Positions 17,688 to 24,874 of a DNA stretch of 34,548 nucleotides are shown here, one piece after another. The translations under genes and the position numbers were made by a program. Origin of the DNA: Prosthecobacter sp. (GTDB taxonomy: Bacteria > Verrucomicrobiota > Verrucomicrobiia > Verrucomicrobiales > Verrucomicrobiaceae); contig NZ_JAGRPF010000127.1 of NCBI RefSeq assembly GCF_020439865.1, positions 1 through 34,548 of the forward strand, given 5' to 3'. Positions within the stretch are counted from its first letter, which is position 1. Every line of letters begins with the position of its first letter. Below the pieces are notes generated by a model, which searched no databases, was not told the DNA's origin, and saw nothing but the letters and a program-made list of their open reading frames with translations.

Positions 17688-18134
17688 TCACCCCTTTGTC
17701 TTGCTCACGAGCCGGACGCCCTCGATGCGCATCTTTTTGTCGGCCGCCTTGCACATGTCATAGATCGTAAGCGCCGCGACGCTCACGGCCGTAAGGGCTT
17801 CCATCTCGACGCCTGTTGGTGCCACGGTCAGCGCGGTGGCAGTGATGTGGACGGCCTTCGCATGCAGTTCGAACTCGATCTGCACCTTGCTGAGCGGGAT
17901 CTGATGGCAGAGGGGAATCAGGTGCTGCGTCTGTTTCGCGGCCTGAATGGCCGCAATGCGGGCGATGCTGAGGACGTCACCTTTCTTAACCTGGTTCTTT
18001 CGAATCAGAGAAAGCGTGGCCGGTTGAAGCACGATCCGGCCCTCGGCGACGGCTTCGCGTCTCACAGCAGGTTTGGTCGAGACATCGACCATGGAGGCTG
18101 CGCCTTGACGGTTTATATGGGTGAGTTTGGGCAT
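17688..18134 (-). CDS. moaC: Cyclic pyranopterin monophosphate synthase MoaC
   Basis: 148-residue cytoplasmic enzyme that converts the MoaA product (3',8-cyclo-7,8-dihydro-GTP) to cyclic pyranopterin monophosphate in molybdenum cofactor synthesis. Family blocks are MVDVS (15-19), [14 protein letters not shown] (71-84) and [20 protein letters not shown], ending YDMCKA with the conserved Asp126 and Lys129. [14 protein letters not shown] closes the protein. It lies 81 bp downstream of moaA on the same strand, with a short heptamer repeat between. No other moa/moe/mog genes are in the window, so the pathway must be completed elsewhere. Confidence 0.97.
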   Translation of the reverse strand: MPKLTHINRQGAASMVDVSTKPAVRREAVAEGRIVLQPATLSLIRKNQVKKGDVLSIARIAAIQAAKQTQHLIPLCHQIPLSKVQIEFELHAKAVHITATALTVAPTGVEMEALTAVSVAALTIYDMCKAADKKMRIEGVRLVSKTKG

Positions 18135-18182
18135 GAACGAAAAAGTCAGGTGTTAGAGGTGATGAGCTCTGTGTGTCGCGTG

Positions 18183-18210
18183 TCATAGCCCATAACTCGT
18201 AACGCATAGC
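18183..18210 (-). repeat. Four tandem heptamers between moaA and moaC
   Basis: Read on the - strand, four adjoining 7-mers fit GYTAYGN: GCTATGC, GTTACGA, GTTATGG, GCTATGA. The array is 28 bp and lies in the 81-bp gap between moaA and moaC. It resembles in style, but not sequence, the GAAC-type heptamer arrays at 32778 and 33360. Confidence 0.55.
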
Positions 18211-18215
18211 CATTT

Positions 18216-19220
18216 TCACCCTCCGATCGCAATCATGCGGCGGTTGGGCTGGTAGTTGTGACGGAAGTCGTGCTCCTTGGGCTTGCGGGCGACCACGTTT
18301 TGGAAAAAGGCGGCCAGTTCGGCATCGTCGCATCCGCCCCGCAAAACACTGCGCAGATCAAACTCCAGGAAACTGCCGAGGCAGGGACGCAGCTTGCCGT
18401 CACAAGTAAGGCGCAGTTTGTCGCAGCTCTCACAGAAGTGGAGATTCGTCATCGCACCGATGAATCCGATCTTCTGACCAGTGTCGGGGATGAGATGATA
18501 CGCGGCCGGGCCGTTGGTGCGAAACTCTGGCAGGGGTGTTAGAGGGCCCGTGGTCTGCTCGACGAGTTTCCTGGCGGTGGCAATCGGCAGGAAGGTGTCA
18601 TCGCTCAAAACCTCCTGGGTGCTGACAGGCATAAGCTCGATGAAGCGCAGCAGGGCGTTCTTGTCGCGGGCGAACTGGATGAGCGCGGGCATTTCGCGCT
18701 CGGTCTGCCCCTTCATGAGGACGCAGTTGAGCTTGATCGCCTGAAACCCGGCTGCAATGGCGGCATCGACACCTTCGATCACACGTGGCAGGAGGTCACG
18801 GCCTGTGGTGCGCTGATAGACCTCCCGGTCGAGAGAATCGAGCGAGATGTTCGCCGTGCGGACCCCGGCTTTGACAAGGCGTTCGGCCATCGTGATTCCC
18901 TCGTCGGTTTTGGCGAGCAGGGTGCCGTTGGTGGAGATGCCGATGTCTTCGATGCCGGGAATCTGCGCGAGATTGGCGCAGAACTCATCCACGTCGGGGC
19001 GGGTGAGGGGTTCGCCGCCAGTAACACGGATCTTTTTGATCCCGAGCGAAGCCCCAACGCGCACAATGCGCAGCATCTCGTCGTAGCTGAGGGTGTCTTC
19101 CTTGGCGAACCAGGCCTGCTCCTCCTCGGGCATGCAGTAACGGCAGCGTTCGTTGCACCGGTCGGTGACGGAGACGCGCAGGTAGGAGATGCGATGGCCA
19201 AAAAGGTCTTCCACTTCCAT
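18216..19220 (-). CDS. moaA: GTP 3',8-cyclase MoaA
   Basis: 334-residue radical-SAM enzyme that cyclises GTP in the first step of molybdenum cofactor synthesis. ATG 19220 gives MEVEDLFGHRISYLRVSVTD; in-frame codons further up, to 19295, overlap phoR and are unlikely. The radical-SAM cluster is C22-NER-C26-RY-C29, followed by the SAM-binding VTGGEPL. The C-terminal second cluster is in HFCESCDKLRLTCDG (two Cys, then the third in RLTC/LRPC), and the protein ends ...MIAIGG, keeping the Gly-Gly tail that in MoaA is essential for activity. It starts 25 bp after the phoR stop on the same strand, so read-through from phoBR is possible. Confidence 0.97.
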   Translation of the reverse strand: MEVEDLFGHRISYLRVSVTDRCNERCRYCMPEEEQAWFAKEDTLSYDEMLRIVRVGASLGIKKIRVTGGEPLTRPDVDEFCANLAQIPGIEDIGISTNGTLLAKTDEGITMAERLVKAGVRTANISLDSLDREVYQRTTGRDLLPRVIEGVDAAIAAGFQAIKLNCVLMKGQTEREMPALIQFARDKNALLRFIELMPVSTQEVLSDDTFLPIATARKLVEQTTGPLTPLPEFRTNGPAAYHLIPDTGQKIGFIGAMTNLHFCESCDKLRLTCDGKLRPCLGSFLEFDLRSVLRGGCDDAELAAFFQNVVARKPKEHDFRHNYQPNRRMIAIGG

Positions 19221-19245
19221 CCTAAACCACAGTCTGTGCTCCGGC

Positions 19246-20502
19246 TCAAGCCTTGGTATGCTGAAGCGGCAGGCGCATGGTGAATACGGTTTCAATTCCC
19301 GGAGAACTCGTCAGTTCCACCGTGCCTCCGTGTGCTTCGACAGCCCGTTTGACAATGGAGAGTCCGAGGCCGGTGCCTTTGATCTGCGAGGAGTGGTGCT
19401 TGTTGCCCCGGTAGAAGCGTTTGAAGACGAAGGGCAGGTCGTGCGCCGGGATTCCGATGCCGTTGTCGCTGACCTTGAGGATACAGGTGTTGTCCTGCCA
19501 CTCACCAGAGACCCGGATGACCAGGCCGGGCCGGTTGTTCTCCTTGATGGAGTTTTCGATGAGATTGGTGAAGACTTGGTCCCAGTAAAAACGGTCACCG
19601 ATGAGCTGGCCGCCATCCTCGGGAAAGTCGTACTCGATGCGTGCGTCGCGGCCTTCGAGCATCGGCGCCAGGTGGTCGGCGGCATCCTGGGCACAGGCCT
19701 GGACGTCGAACGGCTCCTTGTTCAGTCCGCTTCCGGCGTCCTCCAGCCGTGAGATGGCGAGCATGTCCTCGATGATGCGTGCGATCCTCTTGCCGTGTTT
19801 CTCCATCACATCGAGGCTGCGCTTCATCGAGGCGGGAGCCTTGGCTGCGTCCTCCTGCAGCATTTCGATGTAGCCGTTGATGAGCGTGAGCGGCGTGCGC
19901 AGTTCATGCGACGCGTTGGCGACGAAATCCCGGCGAATCTGCTCGGTCATGGCCGCGTCAGTCACATCCTGGATCATGAGCCAGGCTCCTCCGCCCGAGG
20001 TCGCTGCCAGCGGTGCTGATTCAATGAGAAAGTGGCGTCCGCTGAGATCGGTGCCAGCACCCACATCAGACGGGAGCATCTGGATGCGTTTGGTCATGGG
20101 TTGTTTCTCCGTGATCGCCTCCTGCACCAGATCGGTGATCTGATGATCGCGTACGACCTCGATCAAGGCGCGTCCGGGCCGGGTCTCCGCATGATGAAGC
20201 AGTCTTTTCAGCGGCTGATTTGCATAGCGCACACGCAGGTGCTCATCCACCAGCACAAGGCCCTGGCTGATCTCATCAAGCAGGGTTTCGAAGACGCGGC
20301 GCTGCTCCGCCTGATGCTCTGCTTCCTGGCGGGCCACAAACAGGGCGCTCGCCTGGGCGTGAAGCTGGCTGGCATCACGTGCCCGCATGCCGATGGCCTT
20401 GGCGACGCCCTCCCAGCGTTCCCTCCATCGCAGCTCGCACCGCGTGTGATGGAAAATGCTGATGACCAGCAGCAGGGACAGGACGATGCAAAGTGTGGTC
20501 AT
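19246..20502 (-). CDS. phoR: PhoR-type sensor histidine kinase
   Basis: 418-residue kinase expected to sense phosphate status and phosphorylate PhoB. One membrane helix at 2-18 anchors it, with no sizable periplasmic domain, as in PhoR. A coiled linker (about 40-70) leads to a PAS-like domain (about 72-185, GLVLVDEHLRVRYAN). HisKA contains H199 in FVANASHELRTPLT. The ATP lid shows the N-box (TNLIENSIKE), DNGIGIP, FKRFYRG and GTGLGLSIV. It overlaps phoB by 4 bp (ATGA). Gene identity as phoR rather than another kinase rests on this topology, the PhoB-like partner and the phoU nearby. Confidence 0.9.
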   Translation of the reverse strand: MTTLCIVLSLLLVISIFHHTRCELRWRERWEGVAKAIGMRARDASQLHAQASALFVARQEAEHQAEQRRVFETLLDEISQGLVLVDEHLRVRYANQPLKRLLHHAETRPGRALIEVVRDHQITDLVQEAITEKQPMTKRIQMLPSDVGAGTDLSGRHFLIESAPLAATSGGGAWLMIQDVTDAAMTEQIRRDFVANASHELRTPLTLINGYIEMLQEDAAKAPASMKRSLDVMEKHGKRIARIIEDMLAISRLEDAGSGLNKEPFDVQACAQDAADHLAPMLEGRDARIEYDFPEDGGQLIGDRFYWDQVFTNLIENSIKENNRPGLVIRVSGEWQDNTCILKVSDNGIGIPAHDLPFVFKRFYRGNKHHSSQIKGTGLGLSIVKRAVEAHGGTVELTSSPGIETVFTMRLPLQHTKA

Positions 20503-21197
20503 GCAGGCTGAGAAGCGGCGAGCTCCGTCTGGAACTGGAAGCCGGTGCCTCGAATGGTGACGATATGTTCGCCGGCCGCACCGAGTTTTTCTCGCAGGCG
20601 CTTGATATGGGTGTCGAGCGTCCGGGTGGCCACATCGCTGTTGTAGCCCCAGACATCGCGAAGCAGGTCGGCCCGGCTGTGCACGGCGGTGTCGTTTTCC
20701 ATCAAGGTGGTCAGGAGCTTGAACTCGATGGTGGTCAGATCCAGCGGTGTGCCGTCCAGAAAGAGCTTCATGTTCTTGCGGTCCAGCATGAAGCGTCCTC
20801 GCTGAAGCTCCGACACGTGCGTCACTTTCTTCACACGGCGCAGCACGGCGCTGATGCGCAGGTAGAGCTCACGCGGGCTGAAAGGCTTGGTGAGATAGTC
20901 ATCCGCTCCGAGTTCCAGCCCGGCGATCTTGTCCGTGACCTGCCCCTTGGCGGTGAGGAAGATCACAGGGATGGTGGAGGTGCGCGTGTCCGCGCGCAGG
21001 CGTTTGAAGATCTGGAGGCCGTCGAGTCCTGGCAGCATCAGGTCCAGCACGATGAGCTCCGGCTGCTGTTCGAGGGCGATCGGCATCGCCCGCAGTCCGT
21101 TGGCCACGCAGATGGGCTCATGGCCCTCGCGGGTGAGGTGCAGGGCGATCAATTCCGCGATATCCGACTCATCCTCGACGATCAGTATCTTGCTCAT
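20499..21197 (-). CDS. phoB: PhoB-type response regulator
   Basis: 232-residue OmpR/PhoB-family transcription factor. Receiver domain 1-120: acidic pocket E8-D9, phospho-acceptor D52 in IVLDLMLPGLDG, T82 and K104 in ADDYLTKPFSPRE. The winged-helix DNA-binding domain (about 135-228) includes TTIEFKLLTTLMEN, SRADLLRDVWGY and TRTLDTHIKRLREKLG, ending IRGTGFQFQ, all close to PhoB. It is the first gene of the phoB-phoR(-moaA-moaC) run and is divergent from the glycosyltransferase gene; the 177-bp region between holds two matching dyad sites that it may bind, including for autoregulation. Confidence 0.92.
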   Translation of the reverse strand: MSKILIVEDESDIAELIALHLTREGHEPICVANGLRAMPIALEQQPELIVLDLMLPGLDGLQIFKRLRADTRTSTIPVIFLTAKGQVTDKIAGLELGADDYLTKPFSPRELYLRISAVLRRVKKVTHVSELQRGRFMLDRKNMKLFLDGTPLDLTTIEFKLLTTLMENDTAVHSRADLLRDVWGYNSDVATRTLDTHIKRLREKLGAAGEHIVTIRGTGFQFQTELAASQPA

Positions 21198-21242
21198 GAT
21201 GGGGTTTTCCGGTCTGGCAGTGTCTGGGGCAAATTCATGATG

Positions 21243-21258
21243 GTGACGAAGCTGTCAC
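21243..21258. promoter_or_regulatory. Dyad site 1 in the phoB / glycosyltransferase divergent region
   Basis: The 16-mer GTGACGAAGCTGTCAC has GTGAC/GTCAC arms around six bases and contains CTGTCAC, the half-site of Pho boxes. It lies 45 bp upstream of the phoB start and matches site 2 in inverted orientation at 15 of 16 bases. Probable PhoB operator; binding is not shown. Confidence 0.6.
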
Positions 21259-21294
21259 ATGGAAATGTTCCTGCCGCGATGAAATTTTGCCTGC

Positions 21295-21310
21295 GTGACA
21301 GATTCGTCAC
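21295..21310. promoter_or_regulatory. Dyad site 2 in the phoB / glycosyltransferase divergent region
   Basis: On the - strand this reads GTGACGAATCTGTCAC, one base different from site 1. It starts 52 bp from site 1, close to five helical turns, so both would face the same side of DNA. It lies 64 bp upstream of the glycosyltransferase ATG. Probable PhoB operator; binding is not shown. Confidence 0.6.
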
Positions 21311-21374
21311 GAGGCCCAACTTGGAGAGGTTTCGTGCGTGCGCTTGATCAGAGTCCAGTCCACTTTCTCCCATC

Positions 21375-22490
21375 ATGAGGGTCCTCATCGTCACTGACAC
21401 GTATCCGCCAGACATCAATGGCGTGGCGCGTACGCTTAACACCCTCGGTGTGGGGCTCGAGCGCCGGGGGCATGCGGTTCAGGTGGTCACCACGGTCGAG
21501 TCGGCGGATGGTTTGAAACGTCACGTGATGCATTCCATGCCCTTGCCGGGTTATCCGGGGCTTCGCTTTGGTTTTGCCTCCATTCGGCAGATGCTGGAGA
21601 TTTTTGGCCGTTTCCGGCCGGACGTTCTCTACTTGGCCACTGAAACGCTCATGGGCATTTCTGCCATCCGCGCGGCGGGGAAGCGCGAGATTCCCGTCAT
21701 CTCCGGGTTTCATACCAATTTTCAGAACTATCTCGAAGACTACCATCTCCCCGGAATGGAAACGGTGGCCCAAGGCGTGCTGCGAGCGATCCATAACCAG
21801 ACGGCTCGCACTCTGACGCCTTCCAGTGACACCGCCAATACATTGGAGCGCTGGGGCATTCAAAATGTCGGCGTTCTGGGACGCGGTGTGGATACCGAAC
21901 TGTTTGATCCCATCCGGCGGGACCCGGTTCTGCGGAAAAGCTGGGGGGCTGATGATTCCACCCCCGTGGCCATCTATGTGGGCCGGGTCGCGGCGGAGAA
22001 GAATCTGGAACTCGTGGTGCGCGCCTTCGATGTATTTCGAGAGAATCAACCGGCCGCGCGCATGGTCATTGTCGGCGATGGACCGCGTCTCGAATCTCTC
22101 AAGCAGGAGCGCCCGGACTTTCATTATGCCGGTGCCCGCACAGGGGAGGATCTTGCGACACATTATGCCTCAGGAGACGTGTTTCTCTTTCCCAGCATCA
22201 CGGAAACCTTCGGCAATGTTGTCTTGGAGGCCATGTCCGCCGGGCTGGGCGTTGTGGCCTACGACTATGCCGCTCCGCGTTTGCTGATTCGTTCCGGAGA
22301 AAACGGCTGGCTGGCTCCCTTCGATGAAGAGGCCGCGTTTCTCGCGCAGACTCGCGCCGCCGCGGCCGCCTGGCAGAACAACGATCTCCGCTTCGCAGCG
22401 CGTCAGACCGCATTTGACCTTGGCTGGGAGCGCGTCATCGAGCAGTTTGAGCACGAACTGGCATCCGTAATGCCTGCGTCACTGGTCTGA
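21375..22490 (+). CDS. Agt/MgtA-like glycosyltransferase (putative glycolipid synthesis)
   Basis: 371-residue GT4-type glycosyltransferase. The N-terminus MRVLIVTDTYPPDINGVARTL, ISGFHTNFQNYLEDY (109-123), the GRGVDTELFDP linker (169-179), YVGRVAAEKN (201-210) and the E277-x7-E285 pair in SITETFGNVVLEAMSAG match the subgroup that holds MgtA-type alpha-mannosyltransferases, sulfoquinovosyltransferase SqdX and the Agt enzymes that make glycosyl-diacylglycerols in phosphate-starved bacteria. It starts four bases before the PlcP-like gene ends its gap (stop 22490, next ATG 22495). Divergent position from phoB and possible PhoB sites upstream favour an Agt-like role using diacylglycerol. Donor sugar is not predictable from sequence; fold and family are secure. 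Confidence 0.85.
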   Translation: MRVLIVTDTYPPDINGVARTLNTLGVGLERRGHAVQVVTTVESADGLKRHVMHSMPLPGYPGLRFGFASIRQMLEIFGRFRPDVLYLATETLMGISAIRAAGKREIPVISGFHTNFQNYLEDYHLPGMETVAQGVLRAIHNQTARTLTPSSDTANTLERWGIQNVGVLGRGVDTELFDPIRRDPVLRKSWGADDSTPVAIYVGRVAAEKNLELVVRAFDVFRENQPAARMVIVGDGPRLESLKQERPDFHYAGARTGEDLATHYASGDVFLFPSITETFGNVVLEAMSAGLGVVAYDYAAPRLLIRSGENGWLAPFDEEAAFLAQTRAAAAAWQNNDLRFAARQTAFDLGWERVIEQFEHELASVMPASLV

Positions 22491-22494
22491 AACC

Positions 22495-23367
22495 ATGAAC
22501 GATGATTCCCCAGTCCTGAATCCCGAAACCGGGAAATCGAAGCTGCGTTTCAAGACCATCTTCATCTCCGACGTGCATCTCGGCATGCCGGACAGCAAGG
22601 CCGCGCAGGCCTCCCACTTCATCCGTCACTGCCTTTGTGATAAACTCGTGCTCAACGGTGACATCATCGACGCCTGGCACCTGCGCCGGCTCGGCGGATG
22701 GAACAAGAGCCACACCAACTTCATTCGCACCGTCCTGCGCAAGATGGAAAAGGAGAACACCGAGATCGTCTATCTGCGTGGCAATCACGACGACGTGCTC
22801 GACCGCTTCATCCCCATCCAGTTCGAGCATTTCGTCATCACCGACGAACACATCCACCACACACCTTCCGGAAACTATCTCGTTGTCCATGGCGACGGCT
22901 TCGACGCCGTCAGCACCAACCACGCGTGGCTCGCCAAGCTGGGTGGTTTCGGCTACAACTTCCTCCTGCGCATCAACCGCCTCTACAACGGCTACCGTCA
23001 GCTCCGTGGCAAGGAGCCCTTCTCCTTCAGCGCCTGGGTGAAGCAGAAGGTGAAATCCGCCGTCGGCGCCGTCGGCAAGTATGAGGAGCAGTTGCAAAAC
23101 CTCGCCAAACAGCGCCACTGCAAGGGCATCATCTGCGGACACATCCACAAGGCCGACAACAAGATCATCGGCGACACCCACTACCTCAACTCCGGGGACT
23201 GGGTCGAGTCCATGACCGCCATCGTGGAAAACTTCGACGGCAGCTTCCAGATCATCGGCTATCCTGAATTTTGTGAACGTACCCACCGCGATCCCAAAGG
23301 AGCCATCTCTGATCCGGACGACGGTGCAGAAGAAGCGCCGCCGAAATCTTCTGTAGTTGCAATGTAG
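22495..23367 (+). CDS. PlcP-type metallophosphoesterase
   Basis: 290-residue calcineurin-like phosphoesterase. All metal-site motifs are present: D26-x-H28 (ISDVHLG), G55-D56-x-x-D59 (NGDIIDAWHL), G97-NHD (96-100), H132-G-D (VVHGDGFD) and G215-H-I-H218 (ICGHIHKA). Annotations often call such proteins UDP-2,3-diacylglucosamine diphosphatase (LpxH), but the FDAVSTNHAWLAKLGGFGYNF segment, the FSAWVKQKVK helix and LNSGDWVESMTAIVE are those of the PlcP group, the phospholipase C-like enzymes that release diacylglycerol from phospholipids in phosphate-starved alphaproteobacteria. No signal peptide. It follows the glycosyltransferase by 4 bp and precedes phoU. LpxH activity cannot be excluded from sequence alone. 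Confidence 0.85.
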   Translation: MNDDSPVLNPETGKSKLRFKTIFISDVHLGMPDSKAAQASHFIRHCLCDKLVLNGDIIDAWHLRRLGGWNKSHTNFIRTVLRKMEKENTEIVYLRGNHDDVLDRFIPIQFEHFVITDEHIHHTPSGNYLVVHGDGFDAVSTNHAWLAKLGGFGYNFLLRINRLYNGYRQLRGKEPFSFSAWVKQKVKSAVGAVGKYEEQLQNLAKQRHCKGIICGHIHKADNKIIGDTHYLNSGDWVESMTAIVENFDGSFQIIGYPEFCERTHRDPKGAISDPDDGAEEAPPKSSVVAM

Positions 23368-23379
23368 CAAAACTGTCAC
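23351..23379 (+). promoter_or_regulatory. Pho-box-like site upstream of phoU
   Basis: Three 7-bp half-sites, CTGTAGT (23351), ATGTAGC (23362) and CTGTCAC (23373), are spaced exactly 11 bp apart, the period of PhoB half-sites in enterobacterial Pho boxes. The site overlaps the last codons of the preceding gene and ends 18 bp before the phoU ATG, so a promoter there would be tight; it may instead repress or modulate. Confidence 0.5.
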
Positions 23380-23397
23380 ATTGGGGCATTCTACTTC

Positions 23398-24099
23398 ATG
23401 CAAGAGCATATCCTCTCATCCTTCAATCACTCGCTTGAAAAGCTCCGTGGCGATGTCCTCGCCATGGCCAGCATGGCGCGTAAAAACCTCGCCAGCGCCA
23501 TGCGCGGCCTGCTGGAGCGTGACACCGACCTGTGCAACGCCGCCATCGCCGCGGACCAGGATGTCAACGAACTCGAAAAGGCCGTGGACAAGCTTGGCAT
23601 GCAGATCCTCGTCAAGTTCCAGCCCACCGCGCATGATCTTCGCCAAGTGATGGGCACCATCCGCGTCGCCAACAATCTCGAGCGTATCGCTGACCAGGCT
23701 TCCAGCATCGCCAAACGTGCGCGCTTCATCAACAACCTCCCCGAATTCGCCGAGGTGAAGCTTATTCAGCCCGTTTATTCACTCTGCGACCGCAATCTCG
23801 ACGCCAGCATTCAGGCTTTTATCAAAGCCGACCCCGAAGCAGCCTCCGCCGCGCGTCTGCTCGACAAAGAGCTCGACGCGGCTGAAAAAGCTCTCGATCG
23901 CGAGTTGATCTCCGTTATGGAGTCCCACCACGCAGAACTCGAAGGCTACATCCATCTCATCTTCGTTGCCCGCTTTCTGGAGCGCGTGGGCGATCACGCC
24001 AAGAACATCTGCGAAGACACCATCTTCATCGAACGCGCAGAGGACATTCGCTTCAGCAAGGACAAGCGCGCCGAAGCGGCTTCGATCCCTGAGGCGTGA
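23398..24099 (+). CDS. phoU: Phosphate transport/signalling regulator PhoU
   Basis: 233-residue cytoplasmic all-helical protein with two PhoU repeats (about 15-105 and 118-210). The metal-binding motif E/DxxxD recurs in each repeat: NNLERIADQASSIAKRA (first) and ARFLERVGDHAKNICED (second), as in PhoU. It links the Pst transporter to PhoR and keeps PhoB off when phosphate is plentiful. The N-terminus HILSSFNHSLEKLRGDVLAMASMA is also typical. It lies 30 bp after the PlcP-like gene. No pst genes are in this window, so phoU is separated from the transporter operon, where it usually lies in other bacteria. Confidence 0.95.
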   Translation: MQEHILSSFNHSLEKLRGDVLAMASMARKNLASAMRGLLERDTDLCNAAIAADQDVNELEKAVDKLGMQILVKFQPTAHDLRQVMGTIRVANNLERIADQASSIAKRARFINNLPEFAEVKLIQPVYSLCDRNLDASIQAFIKADPEAASAARLLDKELDAAEKALDRELISVMESHHAELEGYIHLIFVARFLERVGDHAKNICEDTIFIERAEDIRFSKDKRAEAASIPEA

Positions 24100-24113
24100 C
24101 GCTGGTTTGTGAA

Positions 24114-24130
24114 ACAGGCTGCCAGCCTGT
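24114..24130. repeat. Hairpin downstream of phoU
   Basis: A perfect 7-bp inverted repeat (ACAGGCT at 24114-24120 with AGCCTGT at 24124-24130) closes a 3-nt loop, 14 bp after the phoU stop. No T-run follows on either strand, so termination is doubtful; it may be a dispersed repeat between converging genes. Confidence 0.5.
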
Positions 24131-24175
24131 GGGATCAGAAGGATCCGTTGCTTTGCCGAAACAACACCCGTTTCT

Positions 24176-24727
24176 TCAGCCTCTCGGCGCCAGTTGGAAT
24201 GAGCCGAGAATCTTGTTCACAGCGGCGCTCTTTCCCACGGCCTGTCCGGAAGAGTAGAAGGTCAGGACCCAAAGGCTTTGCCGTTGGGGCACATGGACTT
24301 GCAGGATCGACCTTGAGGCGTCCCGATTTGTTGCTTCGCAGCGATAGGCGTTCGTGCCTGCCACCTGGACCATTCCGCTTCGTTCGATCTTGCTGAACTG
24401 GCCCTCCAGCAACGTTCGTTGAATGCCCTTTTGATAGGCGGTGTTCGCCACCAGCACGTCCTTTGAGGCGCCGTCGGAGGCTCCAAGCGGACCCGCGATT
24501 ACCAAATGCAGTGTCCCGTTGGCGTCATCTGCCGCCAAGAGGGTCTTAGAAGGCGGAGTCTCCAGCTCCCGCCATCCATCGGGCAACGTCACGGCCATGT
24601 CGGGCGAGATGACTTTCACGCCGCCGGGCGCTCTCATGTGTGCCAACATCGGTGGGGTGGAACAATGGGCCAGCAGGAGGCAGGAGAGCAGGAGCAAAGA
24701 AAGACGTTTGGTCACAGGAGGTCGCAA
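24176..24727 (-). CDS. Hypothetical lipoprotein
   Basis: 183-residue protein with a lipoprotein signal: basic start MRPPVTKRLS, hydrophobic LLLLSCLLLAHC and lipobox LLAHC with Cys22, so it should be lipidated through Lgt. The mature part begins STPPMLAHMRAPGGVKVISPD and has a compact beta-rich look (VTLPDGWRELETPPSKTLL, LHLVIAGPLG, WVLTFYSSGQ), somewhat like proteins of the PsbP/DUF1795 type that bind in the periplasm, but I do not recognise a family. It converges on phoU. Function unknown. Confidence 0.75.
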   Translation of the reverse strand: MRPPVTKRLSLLLLSCLLLAHCSTPPMLAHMRAPGGVKVISPDMAVTLPDGWRELETPPSKTLLAADDANGTLHLVIAGPLGASDGASKDVLVANTAYQKGIQRTLLEGQFSKIERSGMVQVAGTNAYRCEATNRDASRSILQVHVPQRQSLWVLTFYSSGQAVGKSAAVNKILGSFQLAPRG

Positions 24728-24874
24728 GGTTGGGTGAAGAATCGGCTGATGCTAGACCGCCCTGCATTCGAAACAACCGGCAATTCTTTTTGCTGCCGGA
24801 GGGGAAAGCGAAGCAGTGCTTGCACGTTGGCTGGGTCACTGCTTTAGAATTACCATAATAACACTTCGCCTGCT
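24728..24874. other. Divergent intergenic region with two hairpins
   Basis: 147 bp between the lipoprotein (-) and DUF2726 (+) genes. It holds CCGGCA/TGCCGG around 24778-24799 and AGCAGTG (24812-24818) pairing with CACTGCT (24837-24843), both short stems with long loops. The AT-rich TTAGAATTACCATAATAAC just before 24875 could carry a -10 element for the + strand gene. No defined promoter is claimed. Confidence 0.4.

Noticed and set aside
19221..19245. Molybdenum cofactor riboswitch before moaA
   Set aside because: Only 25 bp separate phoR from moaA, too short for the known Moco RNA structure.
22495..23367. LpxH (UDP-2,3-diacylglucosamine diphosphatase) as the primary call
   Set aside because: Not excluded, but the internal segments and the Pho context fit the PlcP subgroup better than LpxH.
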